A program made the position numbers and the translations under genes. Source: Isoetes taiwanensis (Eukaryota > Streptophyta > Lycopodiopsida > Isoetales > Isoetaceae). Taken from it: 64,000 nt of DNA. Positions 1-12,639 of this stretch are shown piece after piece; positions within the stretch are counted from its first letter, which is position 1, and every line of letters begins with the position of its first letter. Under the pieces are notes generated by a model. It was not told the origin of the DNA. It searched no databases and saw only the letters and a list, made by a program, of their open reading frames with translations. The stretch lies in the NCBI GenBank assembly GCA_021234155.1, contig JAJEKV010000216.1, positions 372,001 to 436,000 of the forward strand. The letters are read 5' to 3'.

Positions 1-448
1 TTCTGTCTGCACTGGTGCCCTCATGCTTGGCGCTGCAGGCCTTCTCGATGGCCTCGAGGCTACTACCCATTGGAGTAGTTATGACGATTTGGCTAAATAT
101 GGAGCTACACCTTCTGCAAAACGAGTAATTCAGCAGGTTGTCTAAAGCTTGAATGTTTAATTGCTCTGTTGCTAACTTATGTTTAATCCTGGTTTATATA
201 CTAGCCTATTGATCTTATATTGCCTTTTGGTCTTGCTGGTTGTTAAGTGGGTGTTTTATTTTTGTTAATCTGTGCAGGGGAAGATTATCACATCTGCAGG
301 TGTTTCTTCTGGAATAGATATGGGGATTTTTTTGGCTTCTTTGTTGAACGGTAAAGAGATTGCCAAAGCCACTCAGCTGCTCATTGAATATGATCCTCAA
401 CCCCTTTTGATGCCGGATCTGTGGAGAAAGCAGGCTCTGTCATTCTGA
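1..448 (+). CDS. DJ-1/PfpI family protein, isonitrile hydratase-like (3' end, two exons)
   Basis: These are the last two exons of a gene that begins left of the window. Exon A (1-136) opens with SVCTGALMLGAAGLLDG, the nucleophile-elbow Cys of the DJ-1/PfpI (class I glutamine amidotransferase-like) fold, followed by ATTHWSSYDDLAKYGA. Exon B (278-448) reads GKIITSAGVSSGIDMG and IEYDPQP and stops at TGA 446-448. The intron, 137-277 (141 bp, phase 0, GT-AG), separates them without loss of frame. The order Cys elbow, THW, SAGVSSGIDM, IEYDPQP is what I know from bacterial cyclohexyl-isocyanide hydratase and its plant homologues. That enzyme hydrates isonitriles to N-formamides; the substrate here is inferred from family only. 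The visible 101 codons are about the C-terminal half of a protein of roughly 200-230 residues. No frameshift or stop interrupts it, so it is probably functional. It is soluble, with no membrane segment in this part. Confidence 0.85.
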
Positions 449-527
449 ACAAGGCCATTGAATTGTCTATTAGTAAATTATCTTAATGGCTGTATTTTAG
501 TTTATTATGATGTACCTCCTTGTGTTG

Positions 528-533
528 AATAAA
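528..533 (+). terminator. AATAAA polyadenylation signal of the DJ-1/PfpI gene
   Basis: A canonical AATAAA lies 80 bp after the stop codon of the DJ-1/PfpI gene, in T-rich sequence typical of a plant 3' UTR. Confidence 0.5.
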
Positions 534-536
534 CAA

Positions 537-975
537 CTGCATGTGGCTGATGATTTTTTACTAGATCTACAGCTCTTCAGCAGTTGTTATGGTCAACCGA
601 TGAATAAATGGAAACCTTGTATAACGTCACCTTATTACACTAAACTAAAGAAACTCTTATTCATATATTCTCTTGGCTAGTACGTTTACATGGCACCTAG
701 TGCCCTATAGAAAATGCTGCATGTGCTTGATGACTTTTATTAGATCTATAGTTTAGACCTCGTTAGATTATTTACTAAGCATGTGTCTCGATCAAGTATT
801 ATAGTAACGAGGTACACGTGGCTGATGATTTTTCTATAGCTTGCATGGACGTTACTATGGTTATATTTTATTTGTCGATTGACTAGAATAACTGAACAAT
901 CTGCAGCCACAATGAAATGTATAAGCCTATATTCATCTTCTATTCATTATTCATATATCTTGGATACGTTTATAT
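537..975 (+). repeat. Diverged tandem duplication downstream of the DJ-1 gene
   Basis: The phrase GTGGCTGATGATTTTT and its surroundings occur at about 541, in altered form at about 720, and again at about 818. The first and last are each followed by a similar run (TTATGGT..., ATTCATATAT..., TACGTTTA.ATG). This is an old, roughly 275-bp duplication with an extra partial copy between. No coding potential is seen. Confidence 0.45.
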
Positions 976-1887
976 GCCTTCACTTGTCGAGGTTTTTGGG
1001 TAAAATGGTGAAGATTTACCCTATGGTAAAATGGCAATGGTTTTAGTCCAATAATGCTCCCTAAATTACTCTTTTGCTTCCCAATTTTTTTTTTGTTGCC
1101 CCTAGGGGCAAACCCCTTGTTTATGTGGGCTTTTGGCATATCCTAGGTATATGCTAAAATATCCCTAGGATATGCTCGTATTTGCTAAAAACTTAAGATT
1201 GGTGTTTGTAAATGCTAGGTCACTTACATTGGTGGGCAGCTCTCGAACCAAGCTAGGAGGAGAGGTGCGAACGATTTGGGTTTTTTTTGCAGAGGGCAGA
1301 GCATACGACGCCCTATTAGCTTGTGATAAGAGCTGGCCCTTCCGCGCCTTCCGTCAGGGCATTGACCTGGGTCAGTTTCTTCTGTGAATTTCGTGATGCC
1401 TGTTTAAATTTATTTGTGCGGGCCTATATCCTATCTGCGGTAAAGAGAAATTGGTCTGGTTGGGGAGCCTTTGTAACTTTGAGATGAAGTAAATTCCTTT
1501 CCCTTCAAAGGTAATGCTTTTAGCAAATAACGCTCCTGCAAATTGACCGAGAAGAAAATGGTTGGAACATCTTTGTCGGGATCAAAAAACTTGCTATTTT
1601 TTTTCGTATTTAAGCTTCGACAATCTCATCGCCATGCATGTTTGCGGCTTCCATATTTTGTCCTATCGACATTGGATTGAAGTAGCACTTGCATGTTTAA
1701 GTAAGTGTAGGATGGAAGAATATTGGTTTCGTGAATTTGGATGAAGGGACGTGCTTTGCCTCTAGAGTAGAGGAAGCATGCTAAGCTTAGAGGAAGCATC
1801 ATGTGGTTTCAAAGCAGCTCAGAGATTCCTTGTATTGATAACTACCACACGCGTCTTGAATACGATTAAAGCGAGCGAAATCTAGCG
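976..1887. other. Non-coding stretch, no recognisable gene
   Basis: Short open frames here (for example 1172-1387 and 1562-1744) have no family features and no supporting splice context. The stretch may include the decayed 5' part of the PPR pseudogene that follows. I see no repeat or RNA gene. Confidence 0.4.
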
Positions 1888-4394
1888 GTGCCAAGTGGAT
1901 CCAAGCTCATGTTCGACTCAATGGCCTACAATCTCATGTAATTGTTGGAAATCATATTGTGAGAACTCTTGTTGAATGTGGAAGCTTGCACGATCTTTGA
2001 GCAAGCATTTATGAGTTGATTCATAGAGATGTATACTCTTGCACTTCTCTTATTTCGGGTTACATCAAATGGGGTGAATCACAAGTATGCCCTTAGTCAT
2101 GTCGGAAGATGCAAAATGATTGTATAAACCCTAGCGATTACACTCATGTTGCTCTGTTTGAAAGCACGTGCCATGTTGAAAGATGTGGAAAGTGGTCGTC
2201 GATTCATGTTGAGATTAAGGAAAAGAAATTGGAAAAAAAATCTTTTCATTGGGAACTCTTTGGTTGACATGTATGCTAAATGTGGCTCCCTTCACGAGGC
2301 GGAAAGAGCCTTCCACAATCCGCCAACTCGAGATCTTGTCTCATGGAATGTTCTTATAGCGGGATATCTTTGAAAATGGACTTGCTAAAGAGGCTTTACA
2401 ATCTTTTGAATCGATGCAGTTAGAGGGCATATCACCTAATGTTGCCACAATTCTTCTTTTGTCGAAAGCTTCTTTCGCATCTTAGAGGCGTTACACAAGG
2501 GTCGTGAGTTACATAGTCAACTTGTAGGTACAGGATTCGGGTAGATCAATATATTGGTAATATCTTTGATTGACTTATATGCAAAATGTGGATCACTTTT
2601 AGAGGCTGGGGATGTCTTTGATAAGCTTCAAAAGCGGGATGTAGTCTCTGTCAGATCTTGATTGCGAGGTTATCTTTGATAGTGGCCTTGGTAAAAAGCT
2701 TTGAGACATTTTCAACAAATGAGACTAGAGGGTGTGCCTCCAAATGCCATGCCATTTATTTTTGCGACTGAAGACTTGTGGCGGGATAGGTTCCCTAGGA
2801 AAAGGCAAAAGAAATACACACATTACATAACAAAGAAAGGGACTTGAGAAAAACCCGTTCATTGGGAATAGTTTGGTTGACATGTATGGGAAATGTGGTT
2901 CACTTGTAGATGCACACAAAGTTTTTGACAAATTACCAATTCGGGATGTTGTGTCTTGACCTGCCTTGATTGGGGATATGTTGACAATGGGTTTGGAAGT
3001 GAAGCATTAAGATGTTTCATGCGGATGCGGGAGGAAGGCATACATCCAAATGCTTTTACATTCGTTTGCATCAAAGCTTGCGGCATTTTAGGATCCCTAG
3101 AGAAAGGTCGGGAAATACACACTCGGATCTCGGGAAAGGGATTTGCAAAAGCTCTCCGTTGGCAACACCTTGATTGACATGTATGCAAAATGTGGGTCAA
3201 CTCCGGATGCTCATAAGGTTTTGATGAGCTCGGTTAGCGATGTCGTATCTTGGAATGCACTAATTGCGGGATATCTGAGATAATGGATTTGATCAACAAG
3301 CGTTGATGTGTTACATACGGATGAAGCAAGATGGCTTGTGCCCAAATGTGGTCACATTCATTTGTGGCTTGAAAGCTTGTGGTAACGATGGGAGTCCTAG
3401 AGCTGGGGACGAGGAATACATAGGAAATTGATCGGAATGAATTTGGAAAAGACACGCTTGTTGGAGCTACTTTGGTGGACATGTATGCAAAATGGGGTTC
3501 TCTTGAAGAGGCGTTGGAAGTTTTTAATAAGCTTCGGTTCGAGAATGTTGTCTCACGGAATGCAATGATAAGAGGCTATGGAATGAACCATGAGAGTAAC
3601 AAGGCTATACAATGCTTTCATGACATGCAAGAATTTGGTGTAAAACGATGCCATTACATTCATCTTCCTACTAGTGGTGCGGTGTTCAAGGGCATGGAAT
3701 ATTTCAAGGCAATGACAAAACACCATGGCATTTTGCCAAGCTAGCGGATCACTATTCTTGCATTGTAGACCTACTTGCGATCACGGGAATGTGCATGATT
3801 GAGAAAGATTATTGGAAGCATTGTCTCATCCTGTGTCTATAGAAACTTGGATAGCTTTACTTAGTGCTTGTAAAGCGTATGGGGAAGTAGAACCCGGGAC
3901 TAAGATGTTTTCGGGGAGCTTGTGAGGAGGAGCCGAGAAATTCTTTGCTTCCAATGTACTTATGGGTGACTTCTATACAACCATGGGCAAGAGGGATTAG
4001 AAGAATATAGAAAACATGCAATGGTCAAGAAAAAGCCTGCAAAGTCTTTAACAAAAATATGTATGAATTCACATTGGGTGTCGCGAAACCCAAGCAATGT
4101 CTGGAGTATTACAAATGTTGATTTCTTGCATGAAATTGGAAAGATATATGCCAAATATGGAGCTCATCGTGGGCTCATCTAACAAGGAAAGAGAAGCAAC
4201 ATTGTGTGGGCATGTAGAAAGAGTGGATATAACTTTTGGGCATCTATACAATCGACAAGGACAGACACTGGGCGGAACAAAAAAATTGAGAATGTGCAAT
4301 GATTGTCATGATGCAACTAAAATCATATCTAAGGTTGAAAAGCCTGAGATTATCATCCGTGAAAATAACTGGGTTCACCATAATCCAGGGTTTG
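1888..4394 (+). pseudogene. PPR-DYW protein pseudogene (organellar RNA editing factor type)
   Basis: This is a decayed P-L-S type pentatricopeptide-repeat gene. Moving between all three frames one can follow successive PPR motifs, including VIVGNHIVRTLVECGSLHD (about 1940), LFIGNSLVDMYAKCGSLHEA (about 2245), SLIDLYAKCGSLLEAGDVFD (about 2570) and LVDMYAKWGSLEEALEVFNK (about 3472). It ends with a DYW-like tail containing LRMCNDCHDATKIISKVEKP (about 4288), including the CxxCH zinc/cytidine-deaminase signature, then HHNPGF. Intact relatives are imported into plastids or mitochondria and edit C to U (in ferns also U to C) in organellar RNA. Here frameshifts and stops (for example at 1999, near 2370, 2660, 2957, 3280 and 3742) break every block. 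It has no introns and is about the length expected of the family. It is a pseudogene with high confidence; its editing target cannot be inferred. Confidence 0.88.
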
Positions 4395-6703
4395 CTCTTG
4401 TCAGGATATGTGGTAATGTGTTCTCATGTCTTCTTATATGCTGTTTGAACGATGAGAAAAACACTCAATGTCAGTATCAGATTGCGACTTCTTCTGTATG
4501 GAGTCCATCACTTTGGATCATGACCTTTGGAGTGCACGCCTTAGCAGGTATAAATCTCGTATATTCATGGCACGTGGATGATGCTCAATATAGGGGGATA
4601 AATACATATCAGACATGCAACACACCAAAATAGCATTCAATATAGAAAGAGAGAGAATATTTTCGATTTATCTCTCAAATTGATTGTCCTATATTGGTCA
4701 AACTGGAGTTTGAAGACCAAATCCTAGTTCCATCCGAATGTGAACGCTTACAGATATAGCTGAAGGTGAAGCACCTATTTGTTACGGAACAAACTGATGT
4801 TCCACCATCTCAGGTAAACCATAAGAGTAACAAAGGGCCACTCTTTTTGGATTGCCCGAAGGGCAAACTCTAGGCACCGTATGTGAGGAAATTTCCAATC
4901 TTTCCTTATTTTCAAAATTACTGGAAATTACGGAAGGAGCTATTTGAACGACCTAAATAGCAGGCAAAATTGAAGCAGCAGTATTCTTATAGTATGGTTA
5001 AATTTGTTGTTGTTTCGCCTATTCTGTTTTACTTATGTACTTTCAATATTCTAGTAAAAGGGATAGATAAATTGTATTAGTAATATAAGCTTTATGCCAA
5101 CAACCCCTTTTTCTAAGCAATGTACACATGAGAGGACCTACATGTGTTGTCAAGGTTAGAGGCTTGATTAGAGGTTGTTGGATTCATGACTTTGTGTCTA
5201 TAGTATCATTTTATTTTCACTTCCCTTCTCGAAAAGCAGATGTTCAGAGTCCTAGTTTGGTTGAACATCCATGTTGTACTATAGCTCTCATACTTACTCT
5301 ATGTTATTTCAAGCTTATAAGATTGATTATGAACATTATATATGGACCCATTAACTAACTCCGCATGCACAACCTTTTACATATCATGGTAAACAACTCC
5401 ATATATAGTCACTAAGTAAGGTGGCCATGTTCCATTTCAATATGCTTGGAAATTTCATTTTGCAAGGGTATTCCATCATTCCCTCTAACTATAAGCTACA
5501 GATTATGCAAGTGATTACATCTCAAACTTGACTTGTAGGAATCCAACAAAACATCTAGACAATAAGTTATGACTCAATCACTCTCACATCATATTGATAC
5601 CATTCTTACACTATATCAATGAAATTCTAGATTAGCACTCTTGGTACCGGTCAAACTTAAAATATAGAAGCTGCCGCACCGCACCTTCGCATCAATGCTC
5701 ATACATGACTATGATTCCTAAAGATGCCATTTCTAAGTCTTGGAATTGTTGTGGATGCTTTAGAAGATAAAAAAAAAAAAAAAAAAGCAAACACACTCTC
5801 AGGCGACCAGAGGGCAACCTCCGTGCTTGACACCTTGTTTTTTTTTTTTTTGCTTGATGAAGAACCATAGCTTCACAAATCTATTATAATGTTTTGACGT
5901 AAGTAGTGCATCGAGCCCTAAATTGGGCGGCTTAGATTTGAACTCCATTCTATGATTGAGATTTAATGTGACGGCGTTTAGGGCTATGGCGTCGGGCGGC
6001 CTTTCCAGAAAGCAGTGGGCGACCATCTGTATAGACAAGGCAGCCCAACGACACAATATCCTTAAAAGGAGCTTTGACTCAATTTGAGTTACGGTAGCAA
6101 TACCGTTTATGAAGGAAAAACATAGCAACAATCATAATTTGGTCTCTGCTTCTTATGCCTCTGCAGGCAGATGATAGCAACTAAAGAATCTTTGGTTTCT
6201 GTAAGCTCCGAAGCAGTCGTCTATGCTGTTCGGGATGCTTCAACTACTGCATGGTTACGGAAGCTATGAGTAGCATACCCAGGTGCGTAGTTATGAATTT
6301 TGAGTTTGAATATGCAAAGGCTGGCAGTAGGTAGTGGCAGTAGGTTTGGTGTGGTATCGGGCAGCAGCAGCGGCTTTGGAGCAGGAGCATCGTGTCTGGG
6401 TCTGGAGCTGGGTCGGTAGAAGCAGTGATGGCTTCAGGCTTTGCGAGGGGAGCATGCTGCCTTCGAGCACTGCGGGCGCTCATGCTTCAGAGAAGAGGTA
6501 ATACATGAAGTTTATAATGGGTTCGTCAAGCAGAGCAACAGTGTTATAGCCTCCCCTGTTTTGGCCACCGGATTCTATCCTAGCATCCTTTAGCGTGAAT
6601 GGCAGATCTAGAAGGTGCCAAAACCTAGCTAAGTTCTCCGATTTGAAGCTCAACAGCGGCAAGCCTATTGTCAAGCTCTTCTTCAGCAGACCGGTTAAAC
6701 TTC
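4395..6703. other. Long non-coding stretch with an A18 run
   Basis: No gene is recognisable. An A18 run at 5769-5786 and a T-rich run near 5840 bracket about 60 bp, which could mark old retroposition ends. Short frames at 4097-4633, 5799-6131 and 6244-6483 show no family motif beyond the PPR-DYW tail that occupies the start of the first one. Confidence 0.4.
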
Positions 6704-7337
6704 CGTAATAAACGGGAGGTTGAAATTACTGTCAGATTCTGTTTGTTTTATAACCCATAAAACGTCTCCGACATTTGAGGAGCGGCGCCGCTAAACTGTC
6801 CCCTGTTTTATCACAAAACATTCGGGCGCCATAGCTGCGGCTCCTGGCTGTGGCCTATGCTTCTGTTTGCCTGGACCGATTTGGGCAGGGCATCTCGCCG
6901 TTTTGCGGGCTCCTACCATCTGTTTTAAGGGTATTTGGAGCTCCGCTCCTCTGCTTAAGTTTTCCGTTTGAAGTCGGAATAAACTCTTGGTCTGCTTATA
7001 GATTCAAGCTCAAGGAACCCCACCGGAGTTGCCTATGCAATCCAAAACAGGGGGCATTCATGTTGTGGGGCAGAGGCGCAGACCCAAGAGATTTTTTTGG
7101 TCTCGGTTTGTTTGCAGATCCAAGAGTTTTGTCGTTTCCTTCATATAAAGGGCTTTACAACAGGGTAAAGGATTTCTGTGCCTTAAATCTGGCAAACATT
7201 CCAGACCATATATATCTAAATTTCAAGCTGACATGCAAACATTCAAAGAAAAGAATGCTCCATAGCCACATCCGGTAAGGAAGCTCTCTCTGCCATAGCT
7301 GCTTCAAGAACGTAATTTCATCCTCCCGTTTATTACG
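6704..7337. mobile_element. 634-bp unit bounded by 26-bp inverted repeats (MITE-like candidate)
   Basis: Positions 6704-6729 and the reverse complement of 7312-7337 match at 25 of 26 bases; both begin CGTAATAAACGGGAGG and continue with GAAATTAC. The enclosed DNA has mixed GC content and an open frame of 142 codons (6850-7278) with no recognised motif. The inverted pair suggests a small non-autonomous DNA transposon or a foldback structure. A clear target-site duplication is not visible outside the repeats, so mobility is inferred. Confidence 0.45.
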
Positions 7338-10300
7338 TAAGGGAATCAATTTTTCTCGGATTCTCCACCTCGGAATATTCTTCGGCGGCGCCGCCAGCCT
7401 CAGCGGTGCACTCGCGGCTCCGCCGCTCGTGCGCCGCCTCAGCTGGCAGCCCCGCCTCAGAAATTCCTCGGCGGAAAATCCTCGAACCATTGATTCCCTA
7501 GTACATAAACTTACAGCAGGACCAATAAGTTGAGCTTTCTCTTGCGGCATCGCCATATTGAAGTTGAGCTGAAGTTGGTTTTTGTTTTTGAAGCTGTAAT
7601 TTGGAATTTTTGCTATGCTAGATCTGGCTATGGAGTTCCACAGGTTTTATATCATCTGATTCTGGAAAGCACGAGAGATTTAGGTGTGGAAACCAAAAGC
7701 TTACAAGACTTGAAAATGGAGACGGCAAAGCATTTGCACGAAATCTGGTTGTTGTTCCATGAAGTAAACATTTGAAGCACTAGGTATGACCAATTAATCT
7801 GTGTTTATTTGTCATTTATGTACAGCTGATTTCATGGTTTAGTCTTACCATAATTGCATCCATCAAATGTAAATCATAAAGTTATCATACAACAACAACT
7901 CAGATTCACATGCTGGCAGGAGAGTTGCTATGCATATTATCTGTAGGTTGTTTGTATCATGCTTTATGGTGTTGTACAAAACCAATAAAGACTGAAACTT
8001 TGTTACAATGCCATGGCCCTAGCATTGGTATGGAAGCAACTCAAAGTTTGGAGATGTAAGACATATTCTGACTTTGACTCTGCAATGCATTTTATCAAAA
8101 GAATGAGGCCATAATGTATCCTCATATTCCTATACAACTGCCATGTCATATGTATAGAAAATGAATGAAGAAGCCAAAGGTTTGTTCATTATAAAATATG
8201 CCATGAGTTTTTATTGTCAATATTTTATAAGGAGTTTTGCATATGCTTATGTGCAATAGAAATTTCTGAATGTCAACATTAATGCTTACATGTATTTATA
8301 CGTAGAATTCCAAGGGTGTCAATTTGTTTTCCAAATATAAGTAGATTGAAGCTATCGAATCCCATTGCCGAACTAAGCATGAAATATGCTAGAAGCGAGG
8401 AACATTTTCAATGAATTGAGCCTACAAGACTTGAAAATGGAGCACTTGCATCAATTAATTGTTGCTTTGTGCAAAATTGATTTTTATGGTCCAATCTTAC
8501 TGAATATGAATCAGAAAGTATCATGAAAAAGCAAGTTCTATAGATATAAAACCTAAATTGCAAATCAATCACAAAATCGTTATATTAGAAAATGCTCTTT
8601 TCTTCTCTCTAATCATCTACATGAACCCAAACTATGCAACAAATTATTAAAGCCAACATCATTCCTAAAGTTCACATAGGCGTATCTATATTTGTTGCCC
8701 AAACATTGCCTAGCAACGTTGACCATGGTTTCTTCTAAGCTATATCAATATCGAATGTAAGATCCAAGTATTGAGTAATAGGCAAATCGAACAGAGTTAT
8801 GCATATTTAAATAACCTATAATATCACAAATTGCCTCACTTTACATATGCACACAACAATTACAAAAATAAGAACTATAAAGCGAGCATATTTTGGGCAC
8901 GATTTTTCGCATTGCGACCCAAAACATTTAAGACCCTCAACTTATGCCCAGCAACGTTGGGCACCATTACTAGTTACATTCTAATGCATTGAATACAATT
9001 TGCTAGTATATAAGGTTATTAACCGTGCACAAGGAGTCCATCACCACTTTGAATTATTACACAAGTGCGAGCTCATGATTTTGGAATTTCTTAGCTACTT
9101 TAGTAGTACCTTTTTAACAAGAGACCATTTAGAATGGCATTATGCTTATCTATTAAAATTTGGATTTTTCGGTTTGATAAAAACTTTTTTGGATTTTTTT
9201 AAAAGTTAGTTTCCTAAGGTTTTAAGGGATTTTGACTGCCGGAAAAATTTCCAGACTTCCAAAAATCGGCAAAGGGTTTTCATAGCATGGTTTATGGGGT
9301 CGATTTCGGTGAGGGCTTTTCTTCGAAGGATTTCCTTCGAAATCGAGGCATGCAGTCGCATGGAAGACACCTCCACGTCCGGCTATTGCCCTAAATATTG
9401 ACTATCAGGCAGTATGATTAGTTCGAGGAATAGATCTATGGCATCCGGGAACTTTTGAAGAAGCAAAAAACGAAGCATCCATGGCTTCTCAACGACTCTC
9501 TCTTCGTCTGAGAGTTTCGAAGTATCTTATTTTTTAAGATTCGCTCTTTTGCCTAGGGTTGTGGGGATTCTTTCACGTTGGAAAACTTTTCTCATTCCAA
9601 AAATCTCATGTTTTTCTTCACTATGATTTTCATATGAGTCCATACTGATTATCAAGCTACTCAGGTCCGTAAAGCATTTCTTCATGCTAGCTCTTCCATT
9701 CTTTGTCCTGATCGATTTTAGCTTCGGGATATGAAGGTATGGATTTAGACAAAATTAGAATGATGAGGACAAACGACATGAGAGGCATGTGGAAGACAAG
9801 GAAATAGTAGTTTTTCTTCATCTCTTTGGAATTGCCAATGATGTAGCTCTGCTTCTGCAAATTCAAAAAGGTATGGCCACGGTTTCTAGACGATGTCTTT
9901 TCGTCCACATGGAGCGGTGTTATACATGATTGCTAGCATGAGATATTACATTTTTGCTTTGCTTCCAAATTTTAACATGATTAGGTAACGGAGTTTATTC
10001 CCCTATTTCTTATTTAGTCCGGCATTGAATCACGGTGATGAAGCAGATAAGCAGATATTAGGTAAATCAATCTCTTCTTCTTGCCGTATTTACAGAAAAA
10101 TCTGCTCCTTATAAGGTGGGAAGTACGAAATATTTTATAGCATCTGAGCCATATAGCATAACCACATGATCAAGCTATATATCGTCACTAAGCTTGAGTT
10201 GCATTTTATGGGGCACTAGAAGTTAGTAAGAATTTGTATTTCTGGAAGCTTCAATTTGAACCTCTACAATCTAAAAAGAAATATGTAATTTCATCTCATC

Positions 10301-10607
10301 GATACTTTATCTCTCTCTTTAATTCTTCAGGTGGTGAATTTGGATGAGATAATGATGCATTGGTAGAGGACGAATCTATTATATCAAAATTCACGCCAGT
10401 CAAAAAGGAATCTGTAAGAATTGCATCTATGATGCAGTGGCATAGGACGAGCCTGCTCTGTCAAAATTCATGTCAGTCAAAGGCCAGGCATCTAAGTTTT
10501 ATCGTAAATGCAGATAATCATCTAAGCTTCAGATGCTAAGATGCATTTGAATACTATTTTATCTTGGTCACATAACAATAGGTTGCTGCTCTCTTCATGT
10601 GCTGCAG
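7338..10607. other. AT-rich non-coding stretch with scattered diverged repeats
   Basis: No gene is supported. A GC-rich patch (about 7380-7465) rich in GCCGCC/GGCGCC contrasts with the AT-rich surroundings. The phrase ACAAGACTTGAAAATGGAG occurs near 7703 and again near 8426, pointing to an old duplication. A perfect 9-bp inverted repeat TTCGAAGGA/TCCTTCGAA lies at about 9322-9341. The stretch could contain introns of the candidate gene that follows. Confidence 0.4.
10353..10481 (+). repeat. Two-copy tandem repeat, about 77-bp period
   Basis: The run starting TGATGCATTGGTAGAGGACG (10353) is repeated in diverged form starting TGATGCAGTGGCATAGGACG (10430). Both continue with TCAAAATTCA..CAGTCAAA. 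The first copy is open in the frame DALVEDESIISKFTPVK; the second has a stop in the equivalent frame. Confidence 0.55.
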
Positions 10608-11695
10608 ATATCAACGTTCAATTTATTTACTTATTCAGTTTCCATCACCAACCAGGTGAGTAGTTTGAACCTTTTGGTCCTCCTGTCAATACAAACAACT
10701 TATGTCTATCATATAGTCATCCACATGATTTACTAGCGATTACCGCTTTTTACTTCATATGAGTTTTATTGTAACTCTTCATTTGACAAGCAATGGAATA
10801 GCCAAAGGTTCTTGGAATCATGCATTTCTTTGTAAACTATAAAGCATGAATGGATGAACTTCTCAGAAAGGCCATTAGCTCTTATAACTGTGGCCATGGA
10901 ACTGCAATTTATTATAGCATACCAAAATGAAAGTCTGCTTTCTTTTTTCTAGGTCAAACTCTCCACAGATCTTCTTACAAGGGAAGTCAGTCATCTTCTT
11001 TCTATTCAGGGTTCTTTATTGTTTGATGAAAAAATGCTTGATGGAGGACTAACATGGGCTCTAGCAGGTGATATTACGTGGCATGTACCAACTGCTATGA
11101 TATTACAACTGATCTGCTCGCGGCAGAGCTCAATGACGATAACTTAGTAGGTGCCATTATAACATAGGTACGAGAATGTTTTCTTCTCAGTAATATGATA
11201 AATCCTAACATAGCTAGGTGCATTTATTTAGGTGCATGTGTTCTAAGATTATGTCAATAATGAGGAGGTTAACCTTCTTTTTCATATCCTGGCTATTATG
11301 AAATGTTTTTTATTGATCGATAACATAAGTCTCATGTCCATAGTTTCAAACTTGCATGCTTTTGAAGATTAGCTATAATCATATTTTCTGCATAAAACAC
11401 GATGACATGTGCATCTAGCTCATGAAGTTTGTCGTCTAAACCACTGGTGTTGGTAGGTTCACAAACAATTTAATTGTACTAGGTTGGTGCTGAAGCAAAG
11501 AATTATTGTCATTTTTTGCCACATCGATCTAAGCTTTTATGGCTGCTACTTCTGATCTGCTCGATTTCTATTCTCCTCTGTCCGTTAATGTTTCTTAACT
11601 CTTATAACTTGCCCTTTATGATTTTTCTGCAGATAGTGCTTGGAATATTCAAGGACAGATTACTATAAGTTTTGAGGTTGGTGATTATCTTCGAG
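10608..11695 (+). CDS. Three candidate exons of an unidentified gene
   Basis: Three short segments have plausible AG/GT borders and keep one frame across two introns: 10608-10655 (ISTFNLFTYSVSITNQ, phase 0 exit), 10953-11067 (starting VKLSTDLLTREVSHLL, ending GGLTWALA, phase 1 exit) and 11633-11695 (DSAWNIQGQITISFEVGDYL). The borders are CTGCAG|AT...CCAG|GTGAGT, TTCTAG|GT...GCAG|GTGATA and CTGCAG|AT...CGAG|GTCTAC. The frame agreement and the pyrimidine tracts before each acceptor favour real exons over chance. I do not recognise the protein, and I could not place a start, a stop or further exons. It may be a relic of a host gene. Confidence 0.3.
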
Positions 11696-12639
11696 GTCTA
11701 CTTGAAGCTCCTATTTTGTCAGATCTCTGATCATAGACAAGGACAGATTGCCACTGATAGGTTCCAAGCATAGATTCAAGCTTTGATTTAGCCCTTGCAT
11801 TTTCCTTGCACCCAATGCGTCTGCAAAGCCCCATTATTAGTTTAACAAATAGCCTGAAATTATTTTTCCCACCTAGGTATGGCATTGCAACCACTCAGGG
11901 AAATAGGACATGTCAAGAGTCCCTCTTAGCATAGGGTTTTTGTATCCTCTTTTCCTTTTGTAGAGCTGCTCTTGCCTTTGACACTGGACAAAATTAAGCA
12001 TAAATAGTTTATAATCTCGGATTATTTGGAATGATTTGGGAATAACTCAAGTATGCAATGTTCGGGGGGATGATCATCGAAAAAAAATACTCCTTTTGCA
12101 CTTTACCATGATTGTATCACAGATTTACTAATCAATGTATGTGAGTCCACAGGTTATCAATTGCTTTCTATTGCTTAGTATGTCATCCAAGGCATAGCCT
12201 ATTTTAAATCTGCACTTTTTTTCCCTTAAATCGTAAACTTGGGTTCTAAGTTTCTGGACTAATCAATATAAGGAAAGCTTATTTATCATCCACTTGGTGA
12301 GCAAAGCACCAAGTAACAGAGTATCCGTGGAGAAAATACACTAGAATGTCGAGAAGAGGGGATTTAAACCCCTAGTATACGTACGAAAACATCGAGAAAA
12401 AACCCCCTTCCATACACTCACTAGGTTTATACGGGTCTTCGTGGTGAATCCCCTTGCATTTCTTGTTGCATGGCTTTCAGCCAGCTTTTGCAATCATGAG
12501 AAGTTATAGCTTCATCATATGTTTTAGGTCTTTGCTACATCCAAATGCATTAGAATTTCAAAGAGTCCAAGAATCTCACCTTCCTTTTCTCTTAATCTTC
12601 GCTTCACCGAGGCATCACGTCCAAAGGAGTCAAGTTGTG
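11696..12639. other. Non-coding stretch next to the Copia break
   Basis: No gene is seen. Around 12357-12415 there is a run resembling part of the SINE-like family described at 20112-20249 (GGGGATTTAAACCCC, then GAGAAAAAACCCCC). The right end touches the internal edge of the minus-strand Copia half, near 12640. Confidence 0.35.

Noticed and set aside
6850-7278. 142-codon open frame inside the inverted-repeat unit
   Set aside because: No motif, no homology I recognise and composition like its surroundings. It is kept only as part of the repeat unit.
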